64,000 nt of DNA, from contig MU004190.1 of NCBI GenBank assembly GCA_010093605.1, positions 1,819,599-1,883,598 on the forward strand, given 5' to 3'. Shown here piece after piece: positions 31,946 through 42,245 of the stretch; the first letter of the stretch is position 1; every line of letters begins with the position of its first letter. Below the pieces are notes generated by a model that worked only from the letters and a program-made list of their open reading frames with translations, did not search any database and was not told the DNA's origin. The translations under genes were made by a program, and so were the position numbers. This DNA is from Lophium mytilinum. Its lineage: Eukaryota; Ascomycota; Dothideomycetes; Mytilinidiales; Mytilinidiaceae.

Positions 31946-32599
31946 CAACATCTCCACATTGTCTCCTAGCCGTAATAGGGGTGCCTCTCTTATCGACCGC
32001 AAGGTCGTTAGAGAGTCCCAGAAGGTCCAGCTCTCCCTTTCAACCGCGAGGTCGCCGTTCACGACGATGTCTACAACGGGTATGAGCTATGGCTCCTCAC
32101 TTAAAAACACTTAACCTTATCGTATCTTCCAGCTCTCATCCAGCTACTACACTACTTAAACCTCCGCACCCCCTCCTCAATTACTACCTGCGTCAACTAC
32201 AGCATCGTCAAACTCCTCGGCATCAATTGAATGTTCTTACCAAGCCCGACCCTTGAGGTAACGCACACACCAAAGGAAGCATGAAGCCGAAACTAACGCG
32301 CTGCAGATGTTTAGAATCCTGGCCCTCTTCGGATACGGCGGAGCGGCTCCGCCTGTCGGTCCTGTTGGCGCAGGCGCTGAAGGCGCGGCGGAGGGAGGTG
32401 CAGCGGCCGGGGCGCGTGAGCCGGAGACGAGGCAGCTGGGGGCGTAGCTCGACTCTATCACCACATCGGGGATCCGATTGCGGCAATCGTGGGCCCTCAT
32501 GGCCAACCCTCGCAAAGACGCGAGGCCGTCTTCACGGCGCTCGCAAACGGCAACCTGCCGTAGAATCGGGCTCGTGATGATGACGAGGGATCAGCCGAC
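31946..32599. other. intergenic before RING-type pseudogene
   Basis: No supported gene. GC-rich fragments at 32310-32560 could be the decayed 5' part of the pseudogene that follows (Ala/Gly-rich frames, one reading AVFTALANGNLP before a stop). Confidence 0.4.
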
Positions 32600-33901
32600 G
32601 AGATCAGTTCGCTGGGGATGATGACACCGCACGACAAGCCAAGTTGGGGGGCCGCAGCCTCGGCCTCCACACTAGAAGGCGCATCTTCTTCAACTTCCAA
32701 GAACTCGCCGAACCACACGAGATCAGGGCCGATGAAAATGCACGCTTCCTTGGGCCGTCTACTCGCCCGGAGGCCTCGACCTGGGACGACGCTGGAATCT
32801 TCCGGAACTCTCGGTGGCCGAATCCAGATGCTGGAGATCGAATCCTACGAACCATGTCGCAATGGGGCCCAGATCTCATGGCTCTCATCAAAGCCAGTCC
32901 AAACGGCATGATCCACGTTCTGAGCCAATGTACCCTCCTAGACCGGCACGACCCCGACCATGTGTGCGCGCATCGCGCCTGTTCCGCCCCAACCCAATGG
33001 GGTCAATATCTGTACAAAGTAAGTCTCACCATCGTCGTTCTCTGTCGTCGACGCCCATAGATGCTAACGTGACCACCAGTGTTCGCACTGCGATGCCAGG
33101 TACCACATGGCGTGCATAGCAGAGATAGTCAGCACCAAAGTCTCGAAGCACCGTCACATATTTACGATACTGCGAAAACCGCGAGGCTGCTATCGCTCCC
33201 CATCAGCCAGAATACAGCAACCTCGCCGACGTCTTCGCCCAGGCCACAGGGCTGTCGAGCCGCCTTCGAAAGAATCATGGGACCTAAGGGATAACTCATG
33301 TTCTAGCGGCCAGGACATCCAACCTCCAACCCGTTCGTCAACGCCACCGGCTTGGATCCTTGCATTTTGGACCCTCAAGACGCAGACTTGCTTGTGCGGC
33401 GAGCATTTGGAGGATTCGGACGGTTCAATCGAGCAGCAATGGGCTCACATTCCGGTAAGTGTAGTCTCTTCGTACGTTCAGATAGGCTCAGCGCACCTTG
33501 CTGACTTGCATAGATGGCGACAGCAGACCCCTCCTCCTCCCGCGCCAGAACAAGAAGAAGAGTCGTTCAACAGCAACGACATCCCCGGCCTCAACACCCG
33601 CCAACTGAGTGTGTTGCCCAGGAGAGGCATCAACAAGGCGGGTTTCGGTTCAGAAGGATACGCTGAGCGCACCACCTGTCTCTCGCGAGTCGTGATTGGA
33701 GAGAGAGTGACCACGCTACCTCCATGCTACCATCGGTTCCATCACGATTGCATTGGTGATTGGTTGCGTATCAACAAGACTTGTCCGTACTGGCGAAAGG
33801 ACGTCAAGACCGCCCTGTCGACCGCGAGGTCGGAACGCTCTGAATTGGGACCGTGGCGACTGTTCAGAGGCGGCGAGAAAGACGACGGGTGGGGGGTTTG
33901 A
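32600..33901 (+). pseudogene. decayed RING-type zinc-finger (E3 ligase-like) gene
   Basis: Remains of a host gene. The last part reads GINKAGFGSEGYAERTTCLS and then VTTLPPCYHRFHHDCIGDWL, continuing to NKTCPYWRKDV. This is a RING-H2 domain in which the final CPxC has become CPYW and the first Cys pair is incomplete. Upstream, HVCAHRACSAPTQWGQYLYK joins CSHCDARYHMACIAEIVS across a clean 61-nt GT-AG intron (33019-33079), giving a second zinc-binding module. Between these blocks the coding-like text moves between frames (for example DPQDADLLVRRAFGGFGRFN in another frame), and an in-frame stop lies near 32560. At least two or three frame breaks are needed to connect everything, so it is most likely not functional. 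A second intron-like stretch is at 33456-33514. Confidence 0.65.
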
Positions 33902-34414
33902 GCGCCGTTCCATGCGCAGGGGGCGAAACCTGATAGGTACCAGACTGCCGGGGGTGGTGGGGGTGATGCGCGACTCTAGTCCCGAGGAAATGCCGTTGTA
34001 GATCTCGTAGTAGTCAGTGGGAGAATCGCCTGGAGAGGTAAGTAGCGAGGTAGGTCTCTGAAATGATCTGATGAGGATGGAGAAGCAGGAGTAGAACCGA
34101 CAACAAAGCGCTCAAGAAACAAACTCGCAGATACAGTGCGTGGATTAAAAATGCGTTTCGTATAAGACCCAGTCTCCGCTATGTGGGGAAGAAACTATAA
34201 TATAAAAAGGCAGGTATAACATGAAAATGAAGTTATTCCGACGCCATGCGCTCGAAAAAGACCGCTCAGGAAAAATGAAAACGTAGAACGTCGAGTCTTT
34301 CCCCCGGATCGCGATATCCTAACTCGCGTCGAGGTTAGTCTAGCACGGGGCTGCGATCCTCAACCTGTCCCCCCTCCCTCGCCATCACAAAACCAGCCCG
34401 ACCTTTGAACCCCT
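33902..34414. other. intergenic, convergent 3' ends
   Basis: 3' flanks of the RING-type pseudogene and of the leftward surface-protein gene. Nothing else recognised. Confidence 0.5.
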
Positions 34415-35479
34415 TCATTTATGCCCCACGCCACCCCCTTCCATCTCATACGCCATCTGCTGCCCAGGCGGCGGCGCATACATCTCGCTCGGCGGCTGCT
34501 GCGGGCTGTTGATCCCGCCCCCGCCATACCCCACACTCCCCTCGTGCGCGTATTTGACCTCGTTCGGTGGCGGGTCGTAGTAGCCCTGGTGCCCTTGCGA
34601 TGGGAGTTCGGCCGGGTACACAGTCTTTGCGGCGGCGTTGCTCTTCTTGCGCTGGCGCCAGGCAAGGAAACCCAAGATGCCGATAGCAATAACGCCAAGG
34701 GGGACGGCGACGCCTACTCCAATTTTCGCTCCAGTCGACATGCCGCTGCTGGCAGCTTCGGTAGGCGATGGGCTGGGCGACCCGGTATTTGTGGCGGAAG
34801 CGGCAGTACCAGTAATCGTTGTTCCGCCAGAACTGGAAGATACAGAATTCGAGGCCGAAGCAGCTGACGCAGTAGTCGCAACTGAGGAAACAGAGGAAGC
34901 TGAAGAAGAGGCGCTGGAAATGGAGGTGGAGGCCGCGGCCGACTGGGCCACTTTGATAGAGGAGTAGGCGTAGAGGGGGAAGGTATTGTTGTTTGTGGCG
35001 CAGGAGCAAGCATCGTCGTCAGCGTCATAACCGCAGCAAAAGTTTCCATTGGAGACTTTAGCAGTGCAGCGGTCGACGCGTTGGTCGGTGTCGTCGGCTG
35101 GAGGGTTGTTAGGTTAGTATAAAGTAGCTTGGGTAGGGATGTGATGAGTAAAGCGGGGATGAGGCTGGTTGCGAAGTTCGATAGATAGGTTGAGAGACGT
35201 ACCTAAACAGAACTTGGGACACGCTCCTGATGACCAGTCTTGTACTGTGCAGGTTCCGCGCTCGTAACCGCTTGAGGTCTGGCATAAAGGACCCGGATCC
35301 AGTATACATTGAGAGCCTGGCGAGCAGCAGAAGGTCTGGTAGCTACTGTCCGAGCTACACGGTACATCTTCCGACTCGGAGCCATCAGGATTGTAACACT
35401 GCTGGGCAGCACTTCCAAGCTGGAAGAAGAGAGGAACGGCAATCAGAACCAGCCGCCGTATCGACATGATGGGGGCCAT
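34415..35479 (-). CDS. Ser/Thr-rich single-pass surface protein
   Basis: Predicted 319-residue type I membrane protein. Exons are 35479-35203 and 35097-34415, joined by a 105-nt GT-AG intron. A signal peptide (RRLVLIAVPLFFQLGSAAQQ) precedes a Cys-rich ectodomain: QQCYNPDGSE, FCCSPGSQCI, LCQTSSGYERGTCTV, ACPKFCL and NGNFCCGYD. A Ser/Ala-rich stalk of about 80 residues follows, likely O-glycosylated. The single membrane helix is VGVAVPLGVIAIGILGFLAW, then a basic stop-transfer RQRKK. The cytosolic tail is Pro/Gly/Tyr-rich. The layout (Cys-rich head, Ser-rich stalk, one helix, short tail) is like fungal wall-sensor proteins such as Wsc or Mid2 types, but no WSC domain is recognised. A role in wall sensing is inference only. 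Confidence 0.8.
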
Positions 35480-37221
35480 GGTGTTGAGAATTCTGTGGAC
35501 CACTGAAGGCGATCAGCAAGTGGTAGGGCGGGTGGTGTGCGGGAGGAACGAAGAGCAGCAACCTGGGATGGGCCGTGCTATTTCTTAAGAGGTCCCACGC
35601 ACCAGGCAGTTGGCTTGGCCTCCAATTGGGTGTGCAGGGGAAGCACGGCAGTGTCTGAAGGTTGGGGACAGCGGCCATGCTGTTCGGCCCCCCCTCTTGA
35701 GCCGCGGAGGCTGCACAGGCCGCGATATGGGCGCATCAAGGTACTGCTGGGCTGAGGCGCCATGACGGGATTGGCTTAATGCTTAGTATAGCGGAAGAAT
35801 TCAATTGGTGAGTTGACGTCGCCGGCTTACAGCCGGGAGGTTAACGCGGGGGGCCTTAAGTTGAAGGCGAAAGGCTCTTCTGGGCATCCAATTTGCATAT
35901 TCTCGACCCTATCTTCCGTCACGAAAGACGGGAGAGGCGCGGGCAAAACTGAACGGCTGAGCAGCATCGAGGGTTTCTACAGAGGATAGCGTGGTGTCGT
36001 CGGAAGAGGATCGCCGGGCTGTGTGTGCGGAGCTGGCATGATGTGAGGTTTTCGTGGAAGGATGCGTATCCTTGTACTCGAACTTCCGCTTCTCTGGATA
36101 ACTGCAGCCGCGTTCCCGTAAGGAGTTTAAATCTGCCTCACGGGTGGCAGGCATTGGTGGAGTCTGATTTAAGGGGCGAGCCGAACTCTGTAGCCGATCT
36201 GCATCCGGTAAGCGCACGATCGGAATCTGAGACGATGGAAGTAGTTCAACGGTTTGGAGTCTGCCAGGAATAGCTGTTAGAGAGAGGTCCGCGTAGAGTC
36301 CTCAACTTGCGGTTGTTCATTGCTGTCAAATATAGGTTGTTGGTACGGCGGTTACAGCAGAAACTGGTGCAAAGCGGTCGAGTCAAAATGGCCCCCAAAG
36401 CCAAGTCAAACGCGAGAAGGGCTTGTTGTCACACGCTAGTCCCGGGGTGTTTGATACGCTGAACGCCTGATGCACGCGCTTGATTTCTCCGGCCAGGTCA
36501 TGTCTGACTTCTCTTGTCTCAGTGACATTGCCTGTGATACCCAGTTGAGGGAGGCGAAATTTACTGAAAACACTGCTGTTTGTTGGTGGTCAGAGTAGAA
36601 AGGAACAGCTTGGAGCATCGTGTCCTCCAAGATGTTGACGAGCGCTGAGGGCTGAGGCTGAAGTCTTGTCTCTTGATCCGTGACAGCGTAAGGCCTCCCT
36701 GTCTTCCGAACCATCCGACGGTGATCAGGTTCTCCCGCGTCCATCATTTCGTGATGCGTGGAGATGAATCGCAAGCTGGAGACCTGAAGACATTGGGGGC
36801 GGCGAGTCACCAGCCACGGTGGCGGAGTTGCAGAGGCGCGGTTGGTGGCACAACATCTGGGCAGCGTTGCAGCACTGAGATCAGCATAACGCACGCTTTC
36901 GATGTGGCGATTTGGTTTGTGTAGACGACCATGGAGATGGTGATGGAGATGTTGATGCGCATAGCACCGCGAAGAAGCGTGAGAGAAGTGCTTGGCGACT
37001 CCACCTGACAGTCAGTGTAAACACTGCTAGGCCGCAAACAATGACAGCAACTCGTACCGGCGACTCAGCCTTGTCCCTCCTATTGTTGGTGATCCCTGTT
37101 CTCAGCCGTCGTGTCCTCCTTTCAAGTGCCATGGCCGCCTTTGACCGCCGACGTTTCCTTTGACGTTTTGTTTCCTCACCACCACGCTGGCGGCCTCCGA
37201 GCAGAGTGACCGCGACCCATC
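35480..37221. other. long intergenic region between divergent genes
   Basis: About 1.7 kb with no supported gene. The longest frame (leftward 36436-36894) has no ATG at its head and no motif. Both flanking genes point away, so both promoters lie here. Confidence 0.5.
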
Positions 37222-38583
37222 ATGAATTCCATGATCCGGGGTGCCGTGACTTCACGGCGCTTCGTCTTCGCCGCCGTTACCGTTATTCTTCTTGTATTAT
37301 TCTTCAACGCCATTCCCTCGGGTTACGGTTACCTAGATCCCAAGCCAGAAGTCCCAAATCAAGGGACCGCCCCGCCCAAACCACCACCCAAGAATGCAGA
37401 ATCATCACCATCACCATTACCATCGCTAGCATCATCAGCATCATCGCCACTAGCGCAACCCTCAACACCAGCAGGAACCCCGCAGCCCTCAAACCAGGCC
37501 GCCGCCTCGCCTTCGACCCACCCTTCGTCCTCCACCTCCCCTACCTCGCCCTCCTCGACCCCCTCAGCGAAGAAACCCGACAATGAGCTCACCAAAACCG
37601 CCATCCTCGCCTCCCTCCAAAAAGAAGACACAACCTGGCTCGCCGCCTTCCACCCAGAAGTCCACGCCGCCATCTACGTCGTCGACAACACCACCGCGCC
37701 CTACCACGTCCCCGCCAACAAAGGCCACGAGGGCATGGTCTACCTCACCTACCTGATCGACCACTACAACTCCCTCCCGGACGTCATGGTCTTCCTGCAC
37801 GCCCACCGCTACGCCTGGCACAACCCCGACCTGCTCGGCAGCGACGCCGCCGAGATCATCGATAAGATTAGCGCGCCGTATGTGCAGCGCATGGGATACG
37901 TGAATGTGCGGTGTCACTGGGACCCCGGCTGCCCCGCGTGGATGCACCCGCTGGCGCCAGAGACCGAGCGCACCGACGTGTTTAAGCCTGAGGAGGTCGA
38001 GCTGGCGGGCGCGTTCCGTGAGATCTTCCCTGGGGAGGAGGTGCCGGAGATATTGGCGCAGCCGTGCTGTGCGCAGTTTGCGCTGTCGGGGGACGCGGCG
38101 AGGAAGATCAGCTTGGAGCGGTATACGGCGGTGAGGCAGTGGTTGTTGGATACGAAGCTGGATGACGCCATTTCAGGAAGGATTTGGGAATATTTGTGGC
38201 AGTATCTGTTTACCGGGCAGCCAATAGCGTGTCCGAGGATGGATTTGTGTTATTGCGATGGCTTTGGGGTGTGTTTTGGCGGGGAGAAGGGGAAGAATGG
38301 GGAGCAGGGGATGAATGAGTATTGGGACTTGCGGAATGAGAAGGGGAAGTTGCAGGCGGCCTTGGGGCAGATTGTGGATGAGAAGGAGGATGAGGATGGG
38401 AAGAAGACGAAACCCGTGTTGACGGATGCCGAAAAGCATATTGTGAAGGATCTAGAGGCGCAGATTAAGGATTTTGAGGATCAGTTAAATGAGAAGTTGA
38501 AGAAGGCGAAGAAGAGGGGCACGGATCCGAAGCTTCGGGCGGAGGACTGTGGGAGAGATTGGAAAGAAGGGGATGGGTTCTAG
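37222..38583 (+). CDS. DUF3431 type II membrane protein
   Basis: Single-exon 453-residue protein. An N-terminal signal anchor (RRFVFAAVTVILLVLFFNAI) leads into a long low-complexity Pro/Ser/Thr stalk (about residues 35-118), part of it encoded by ATC/ATCA-type trinucleotide runs. The DUF3431 domain (about 130-350) follows: AAIYVVDN, NKGHEGMVYLTYLIDHYNSL and DVMVFLHAHRYAWHN are family hallmarks, with paired Cys (CHWDPGCPAW and QPCCAQFALS). The domain is widespread in Pezizomycotina and looks like a Golgi or secretory-pathway enzyme fold, but no activity is established as far as I know. The C-terminal 100 residues are charged and helical (DLEAQIKDFEDQLNEKLKKA), a likely coiled coil. The gene switches from C-rich to G-rich sense strand at about 37900. 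Confidence 0.9.
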   Translation: MNSMIRGAVTSRRFVFAAVTVILLVLFFNAIPSGYGYLDPKPEVPNQGTAPPKPPPKNAESSPSPLPSLASSASSPLAQPSTPAGTPQPSNQAAASPSTHPSSSTSPTSPSSTPSAKKPDNELTKTAILASLQKEDTTWLAAFHPEVHAAIYVVDNTTAPYHVPANKGHEGMVYLTYLIDHYNSLPDVMVFLHAHRYAWHNPDLLGSDAAEIIDKISAPYVQRMGYVNVRCHWDPGCPAWMHPLAPETERTDVFKPEEVELAGAFREIFPGEEVPEILAQPCCAQFALSGDAARKISLERYTAVRQWLLDTKLDDAISGRIWEYLWQYLFTGQPIACPRMDLCYCDGFGVCFGGEKGKNGEQGMNEYWDLRNEKGKLQAALGQIVDEKEDEDGKKTKPVLTDAEKHIVKDLEAQIKDFEDQLNEKLKKAKKRGTDPKLRAEDCGRDWKEGDGF

Positions 38584-39369
38584 ATGGATGTGGGAAAGCG
38601 ATGTCTTGCATATGGACGGCGTTCGGGCGTGGGCGTCGGATCTACAGAGTATGTGTGCATATAATGTTGCATCTGGTTGGAAAATCATGAGATCTACCTC
38701 GCAGGTAGGCCTGTATTTTGTATTTTTCTTTATCTACTGAGTAAAATGTACAGCATATCACGGCATTCTTATGATTCAGAACACTAGACAAAGTTCAAGG
38801 CAGTGTTCATCAAGCTACCCGTTGTGCAGGTCTGCAGGTCGGAGCGGTGATAAGGCAAGCACGCCTATGGCAATGACGCCTATGGTTTAGGTGCGCATCT
38901 AACCCTGTCGAAGCTCCTCAGGCAGTACTAAGGCTTATTGAAGTCTACTGCTAGAAGTTTCAACATCCTTACAATGCTTGCGCGGTAGTCCCTACCTGGA
39001 TAATGGGCGGTAGTGGGGTGAATCACGTGATGGCTTGGTCAACACTAGGATTGACTTGCATCCATAGATATCAGCCTTCCGAAGGCTGACCGGAACTTCC
39101 TTTTCAATACACATAATACGCACGTGTTATCTCTGTGCCTTGCTCCGACGCTAGGAAACCTCCATCCAATCTAAGGCAGACTCGTGTTGTTGCGATCCGG
39201 ACGCCGGCATGGAGGCTGTGATTTCGCCTTGTCCATGTAGGCAAACACAGTGGCTCAACAGAGCGTCTTATCACTGTTAGCCTACTATTTTGTCGCTCCT
39301 CGTCCTCCTAGCCTTCCACCACTTTCGATTCAACCTTTCCACCTCGGGTTTCGTTCATGAATCTGTGCA
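38584..39369. other. intergenic
   Basis: 3' flank of the DUF3431 gene and promoter of the HET gene. No gene seen. Confidence 0.5.
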
Positions 39370-41573
39370 ATGAGTACGAGTCCAGGAAATGCGGTCATGC
39401 AGGTTTCCTCTCGCTGTTCTACATGCCTCACATTGGAAAAGAGTGGACAGTCCTCGATATCATCACTGCGGAACTCTGCTAAAAAGTGCCATTTCTGTGA
39501 ATTACTTCGAGATATCATTTCCCAAGCGCATTGTATAAACACTGATGAAGTGGATGGGGATGTACTTATGATCGCGAGGAATCTACCGATGGTGATTTAT
39601 GTTCACGAAATGGAGAAGTCGCTGAAGTACAATTATTGGCTTGAAATCTTCATGTCCCCGAACCCAGGTATGTTAACGGTGCCTATTGTGCGCATTTCTA
39701 GCTATCAAGTGCCCGGCTAGCCTATTCACTGTAGCTATGTAATAGTGTTGGTCACTATCCCTCTTCCGAATCCCACCTTCTAAAACGTTCTAGTATTGTG
39801 TAGCCTGACCTCACATATCGCTGATATTGGCTAGGCATGGAAGTTGAAAGGAGATATCCACATCTCGCGACACGTCCACTCGTCGAATCCCACGCAGAGT
39901 CCGCAGCATGCCTCACAAAGGCTTGCCGATGGTTGAAGGAATGTATAGAGAACCACATAGATTGCAACATCCACGAGCAGCATCCCGATATGCCCAAGCG
40001 AGTCCTCTACATACAGGCGTGCCCCAATCCCCAGGAGCCATATATTCTTCGCCTGATCAGTACCGACGGTGGAAAAGATCCCTATGTTGCACTGTCGCAC
40101 TGTTGGGGACTGGAGCAGCCGCTTACCACAAACACGGCTTCTCTCGACTCGCGGATGAATGAAATAGTATGGTCCCAGTTACCAAAAACCTTTCAAGATG
40201 CCATCAAAGTGACCGCTACCCTCGGGTATACATATATATGGGTAGATTCTTTATGCATCATCCAGGATTCGCAAATTGACTGGGAGGAACAGTCCGCACA
40301 GATGGCGACTATCTACGAGAAGGCCGTTGTTACATTAGCGGCTGCATCTGCCACTGGCGATACCGAGGGTTTCTTAGCACAACGACCAGAGCGGATAAGT
40401 GGATCCGCTCTCCTCCAATCCTGTAATCCCGGAACGTCCCCGCTGTCTGTGTATTTTCGAGAGCGTCTCGAACACTACGAAGAGCGTTTCGAACACTACG
40501 AAAGCCTTGATCCCTTGGAGACGCGCGCGTGGGCTTTTCAGGAGCGCGTCTTGGCCACTCGAGCCTTGATATTCTCCCGCAACGAGCTGCGCTGGGAATG
40601 CAATACCACCCAACAATGCGAATGTGGTGGTACTGATACCGGCCGTAAAAAGGCTAGGGGAGCATCATATCCCTACAGTCGCAGCCTGCTCTCTTCGAGC
40701 ACCCCTCGCTGTGATCTGTATCGACATTGGTACCTCGACACTGTTCGGCAGTATTCAAGGATGTCGCTTACTCAAGCAAGCGACATACTTCCGGCGCTCT
40801 CAGGTATCGCGCATGTGTTCAGCAAACTCACTGGAGCCGGGTATTTTGCGGGCATCTGGCAACCCGAATTCCTGCACGGCTTGTTATGGAAGCCTCCGAG
40901 GTGGACGGAGCCGTCAATACAGCCCGCCTATCGGGCCCCATCGTTTAGCTGGGCATCTACCGATGAGGAAGTCTCTTACCCGTATGATCTGCTTAGTGAA
41001 AATAAGATTTGGACCGACTTGACTGAGGTCGTGGACATATCATGTACTCCAGCTGGCCTAGATCCATTCGGCCAGCTTGAGGATGGCTATACAATTCTCG
41101 AGGGGCCTTTCTTTCCAGCCTGGATACACTTCCCTCCAATACCGGATGGAAGCTTAACGCTCACCTTTACGCCAGATCTTTGCACACACCTTTACGCCAG
41201 ATCTTTGGTTATCACAAGAAGGGACCACTGTGTTTTTAAACCCGACACGATGCTAGCTGTTTCAGAGATCCCTGAACTCGCTGTTACCAACCCCCAGTTC
41301 CCTTCCTCGTCTCCCGTCGTTCATCGTGCGTATGAAGATTCCGAGGAGGCAAAAGGCATTCACATGTGTTACTGCCTATATCTTTGTTTGAACAACCGCT
41401 TTACAGTTCTTTCAGATCATTACTGCCTGATCCTTGGCGGCTCGGTCCGGAAACCAGGTGCGCTCGAACGGCTTGGTCTGTTACATATCAGCGGTTCTAC
41501 ACATAGTCCAGGTGTGGGATCGTTGGCTTTAGCTTCGAAGGACGCAATCCGAACACGAGTGACGATTGCATGA
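39370..41573 (+). CDS. HET-domain (heterokaryon incompatibility-type) protein
   Basis: Predicted 678-residue protein. Exon 1 (39370-39667) has two Cys pairs (CSTCLTLE and KKCHFCELLRDII), usual at the start of HET proteins. A 167-nt GT-AG intron joins G to GC before MEVERRYPHL. Exon 2 is 39835-41573. The HET domain is complete: DPYVALSHCWGLEQPLTTNT, LPKTFQDAIKVTATLGYTYI, WVDSLCIIQDS, QMATIYEKAVVTLAAASA, then LETRAWAFQERVLATRALIF and LRWEC. HET domains mediate allorecognition and programmed cell death in filamentous fungi, although most of the many paralogs are untested. Two short internal duplications occur: a 24-bp one giving RLEHYEE then RFEHYES near residue 205, and an out-of-frame one at 41164-41207. 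There is no obvious partner gene (NLR or patatin type) adjacent. Confidence 0.93.
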
Positions 41574-42245
41574 ATAAATCAAGAAGATAGCAAGAAAAGC
41601 TTGCAGTTGAAGTGCTTCCTTTTCTAATTCCTGCCTTGCATGTACCTTTTTTCCCCTCGTTCTTCCCTTTATCTACTTTTCACGCGGCTTTAGGTCCGAG
41701 TCTGCGTGATACCTATCACTGCGTTCCCGCTCGTTCTTGCTTTCAGGTCTGCGCTTTCTTCGTAGGATTTCATCTGGCGCATACTGAGATTAGCGTATCG
41801 TCAGCCATATATTTAACCTTCTACAAGTTGTGAATGAGGAACGCCCGCCCAAATCGACATTGGCGAGTCATTCGGGAAGCTTTCTACGCGGGCTTTGCGT
41901 TTCTGAAATCTCTTCTTCGAGTTCGATGGTGTTTTCACGGAGTTTTGCGTCCGGAGCCACACGAAGTTGAGACGTCAATGATCTGGTGTTCAAGTGATGT
42001 ATGATTCCAGCACTCAATCCAAGTTTCCTCCTACCAAATTCAAGTCCCTTCATACCTCAGTATATTACGCCAGAAAAAAGAGCGACGTTATGTGAGCTCA
42101 ACTAGAAACCCGCCCAAGTGCCAAGGCGCCAGAACATAACACCCAGAAATCGCGAAACGAGAGTGACACGAGCAGAAACATATTGCCGAGATTGAACGCC
42201 GAAAAGAAATAGATTCCTTTTCGCATACCTGTCCCCATAATCTTC
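41574..42245. other. intergenic, convergent 3' ends
   Basis: 3' regions of the HET gene and of the leftward acyl-CoA oxidase gene. Nothing recognised. Confidence 0.5.

Noticed and set aside
36436-36894. leftward 152-codon frame
   Set aside because: Starts with GTG, has no motif and lies in a divergent promoter region.
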